Source of the DNA: Desulfobacter postgatei 2ac9
GTDB taxonomy: Bacteria; Desulfobacterota; Desulfobacteria; Desulfobacterales; Desulfobacteraceae
Assembly: GCF_000233695.2 (NCBI RefSeq)
Contig: NZ_CM001488.1
Location: 2,474,279-2,538,278, forward strand
Reading direction: 5' to 3'
DNA length: 64,000 nt
Shown in pieces: positions 63,006 through 64,000 of the stretch. Position 1 is the first letter of the stretch. Each line of letters begins with the position of its first letter. The notes under the pieces are model-generated. The model did not search any database. It had not been told where the DNA came from and saw only the letters and a program-made list of their open reading frames with translations. The translations under genes were made by a program, and so were the position numbers.

Positions 63006-64000
63006 CTATTTAACCTGGCCACCGGGCTTCGAACTACCGTTGAATCCGGAAAGAACAAGGTCTTTTTTCACACTTGCCGCAAGCACCATGCCCTCGGACA
63101 ATTCTCCCATAAGTTTCACGGGTTTCAGGTTGGCGACAACAATGACCTCTTTGCCCACCACCTCTTCGGGTGTGTAGGATTTGCCTATGCCTGCCACGAT
63201 CTGCCGGGTCTGGGTGCCTAAATCCACTTGAAGTTTAAGTAATTTGTCCGATTTCTCAATACGTTCAGCAGAGACAATCTTGCCGGCTCTTAAATCTATT
63301 TTGGAAAAATCATCAATGGTGATTTCTTCTTTTAATGCCGGTTTGAGCGGTTTGGGTGCAGGGAGTTCAGCCGCTTTTTTTTCAACGTCCACCCGGGGAA
63401 AAAGAATCTGGGGCGTTGCCAGAGTAATGCCGCAAGGCATCTGACCCCAGGGCCGGATGGCATCAAGGGTGAAAAACCCTTTTTCAGGCAGCTCAAGGCC
63501 AAGGGCGGTAATGATTTTACCGCTGGTTTCCGGCATGACCGGCCAGATTAGACCGGCCACAAAGCGGATACCATCGAGCAGTTCGTACAACACCGTACCA
63601 AGATCGCCTGTGCGTGCCGGATCTTTGGCCAGGCCCCAGGGTTCATTGGTAACAATGTATTTATTCATGGCTGATACCAGTTCCCATACGCTTGCAAGGG
63701 CCTTGTGAAACTGGCATTCTGCCATGGCGGCTGTGTACGCGTCAAAGGCTGCGGCAGCCTCGGGTTCAAGGCTTAAATTTTTGTCTGAATCCGGAGACGG
63801 GCACTGGACAGTACCCTTGAAATACTTCTGGTTCATGGACAGCACACGGGAGAACAGATTGCCCAAATCATTGGCAAGGTCTGAGTTGATCCGTGAAACA
63901 ATGACATCTTCGGTGAAATTGGCGTCCAGACCAAAGACCATCTCCCGCATAAGAAAATATCTGAACGCATCCACGCCGAACCGGCCGGTGACCTCCACAG
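63006..64000 (-). CDS. metG: Methionyl-tRNA synthetase, C-terminal part (cut by window edge)
   Basis: The frame runs off the right edge, so the catalytic HIGH and KMSKS motifs are outside the window. Seen: the stem and anticodon-binding helices (GVDAFRYFLMREMVFGLDANFTED, INSDLANDLGNLFSRVLSM, NKYIVTNEPWGLAKD) and the C-terminal EMAP/Trbp111-like tRNA-binding domain (IDDFSKIDLRAGKIVSAERI, VVANLKPVKLMGELSEGMVLAAS), which also drives dimer formation. The stop is at 63006. Confidence 0.95.
   Translation of the reverse strand, partial: VEVTGRFGVDAFRYFLMREMVFGLDANFTEDVIVSRINSDLANDLGNLFSRVLSMNQKYFKGTVQCPSPDSDKNLSLEPEAAAAFDAYTAAMAECQFHKALASVWELVSAMNKYIVTNEPWGLAKDPARTGDLGTVLYELLDGIRFVAGLIWPVMPETSGKIITALGLELPEKGFFTLDAIRPWGQMPCGITLATPQILFPRVDVEKKAAELPAPKPLKPALKEEITIDDFSKIDLRAGKIVSAERIEKSDKLLKLQVDLGTQTRQIVAGIGKSYTPEEVVGKEVIVVANLKPVKLMGELSEGMVLAASVKKDLVLSGFNGSSKPGGQVK

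Noticed and set aside
1-64000. CRISPR array or tRNA genes
   Set aside because: No series of regularly spaced direct repeats and no tRNA cloverleaf was seen on either strand by eye; a program could still find a degenerate tRNA.

Overview
The window looks like chromosome of a sulfate-reducing member of the Desulfobacteraceae or a close relative (Desulfobacterota). This is inferred from gene content, not from a 16S gene: a complete Gram-negative lipid A and outer-membrane assembly set using LpxI, HdrB and HdrC-like electron-transfer proteins with a fused membrane cytochrome b, a DHH-CBS-CCA fusion protein, and many group II intron and insertion-sequence remnants. No rRNA, tRNA or CRISPR array was seen.

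Layout. Positions 1-4,900 are a graveyard of mobile elements: an aquaporin start, a broken REP-associated transposase, a broken tnpB with a structured RNA after it, two group II intron remnants, and an IS3 orfB fragment joined to one intron. A 41-residue basic protein and a lysine-rich conserved hypothetical lie among them. From 4,948 to 17,521 (minus strand), after a lone methyltransferase, comes a ten-gene envelope operon read lysS-lolC-lolD-bamA-skp-lpxD-lpxA-lpxI-lpxB-corC, with a good sigma70-type promoter before lysS. It makes lipid A, assembles outer-membrane proteins and releases lipoproteins. Next are an HdrC/cytochrome b fusion with HdrB, then pilC-pilS. The plus strand carries the DHH-CBS-CCA fusion and trpS, which converge on a pseudouridine synthase and argJ.

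From 28,880 to 36,271 is a plus-strand regulatory operon: tandem palindromic operator, TetR regulator, SulP anion transporter with a large cytoplasmic insert, a cytidylate-kinase-like/BON/receiver fusion, a Cache histidine kinase, a receiver, a kinase-like protein without a recognisable ATP site, and another receiver, closed by a strong terminator. A group II intron with an internally deleted reverse transcriptase, a DUF1294 protein and a Fic protein follow. The core genome resumes with divergent waaA and msbA, then Trm112, DUF4416, yicC, remA-like, gmk, rlmB and comF.

From 46,721 to 57,613 is a defence island: SNF2-type helicase with a C-terminal DUF3883, an Abi_2 HEPN protein, a DUF1156 DNA methylase with an AT-rich central block, and a HEPN-DUF499 ATPase. 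The helicase, methylase and ATPase match the composition of Hma-type systems; the Abi_2 gene inside the operon and the two intact HEPN motifs are the unusual parts. An inverted repeat bounds the island, and the window ends with a 1,237-residue GlmS-like protein, a penicillin-binding transpeptidase and the 3' part of metG.
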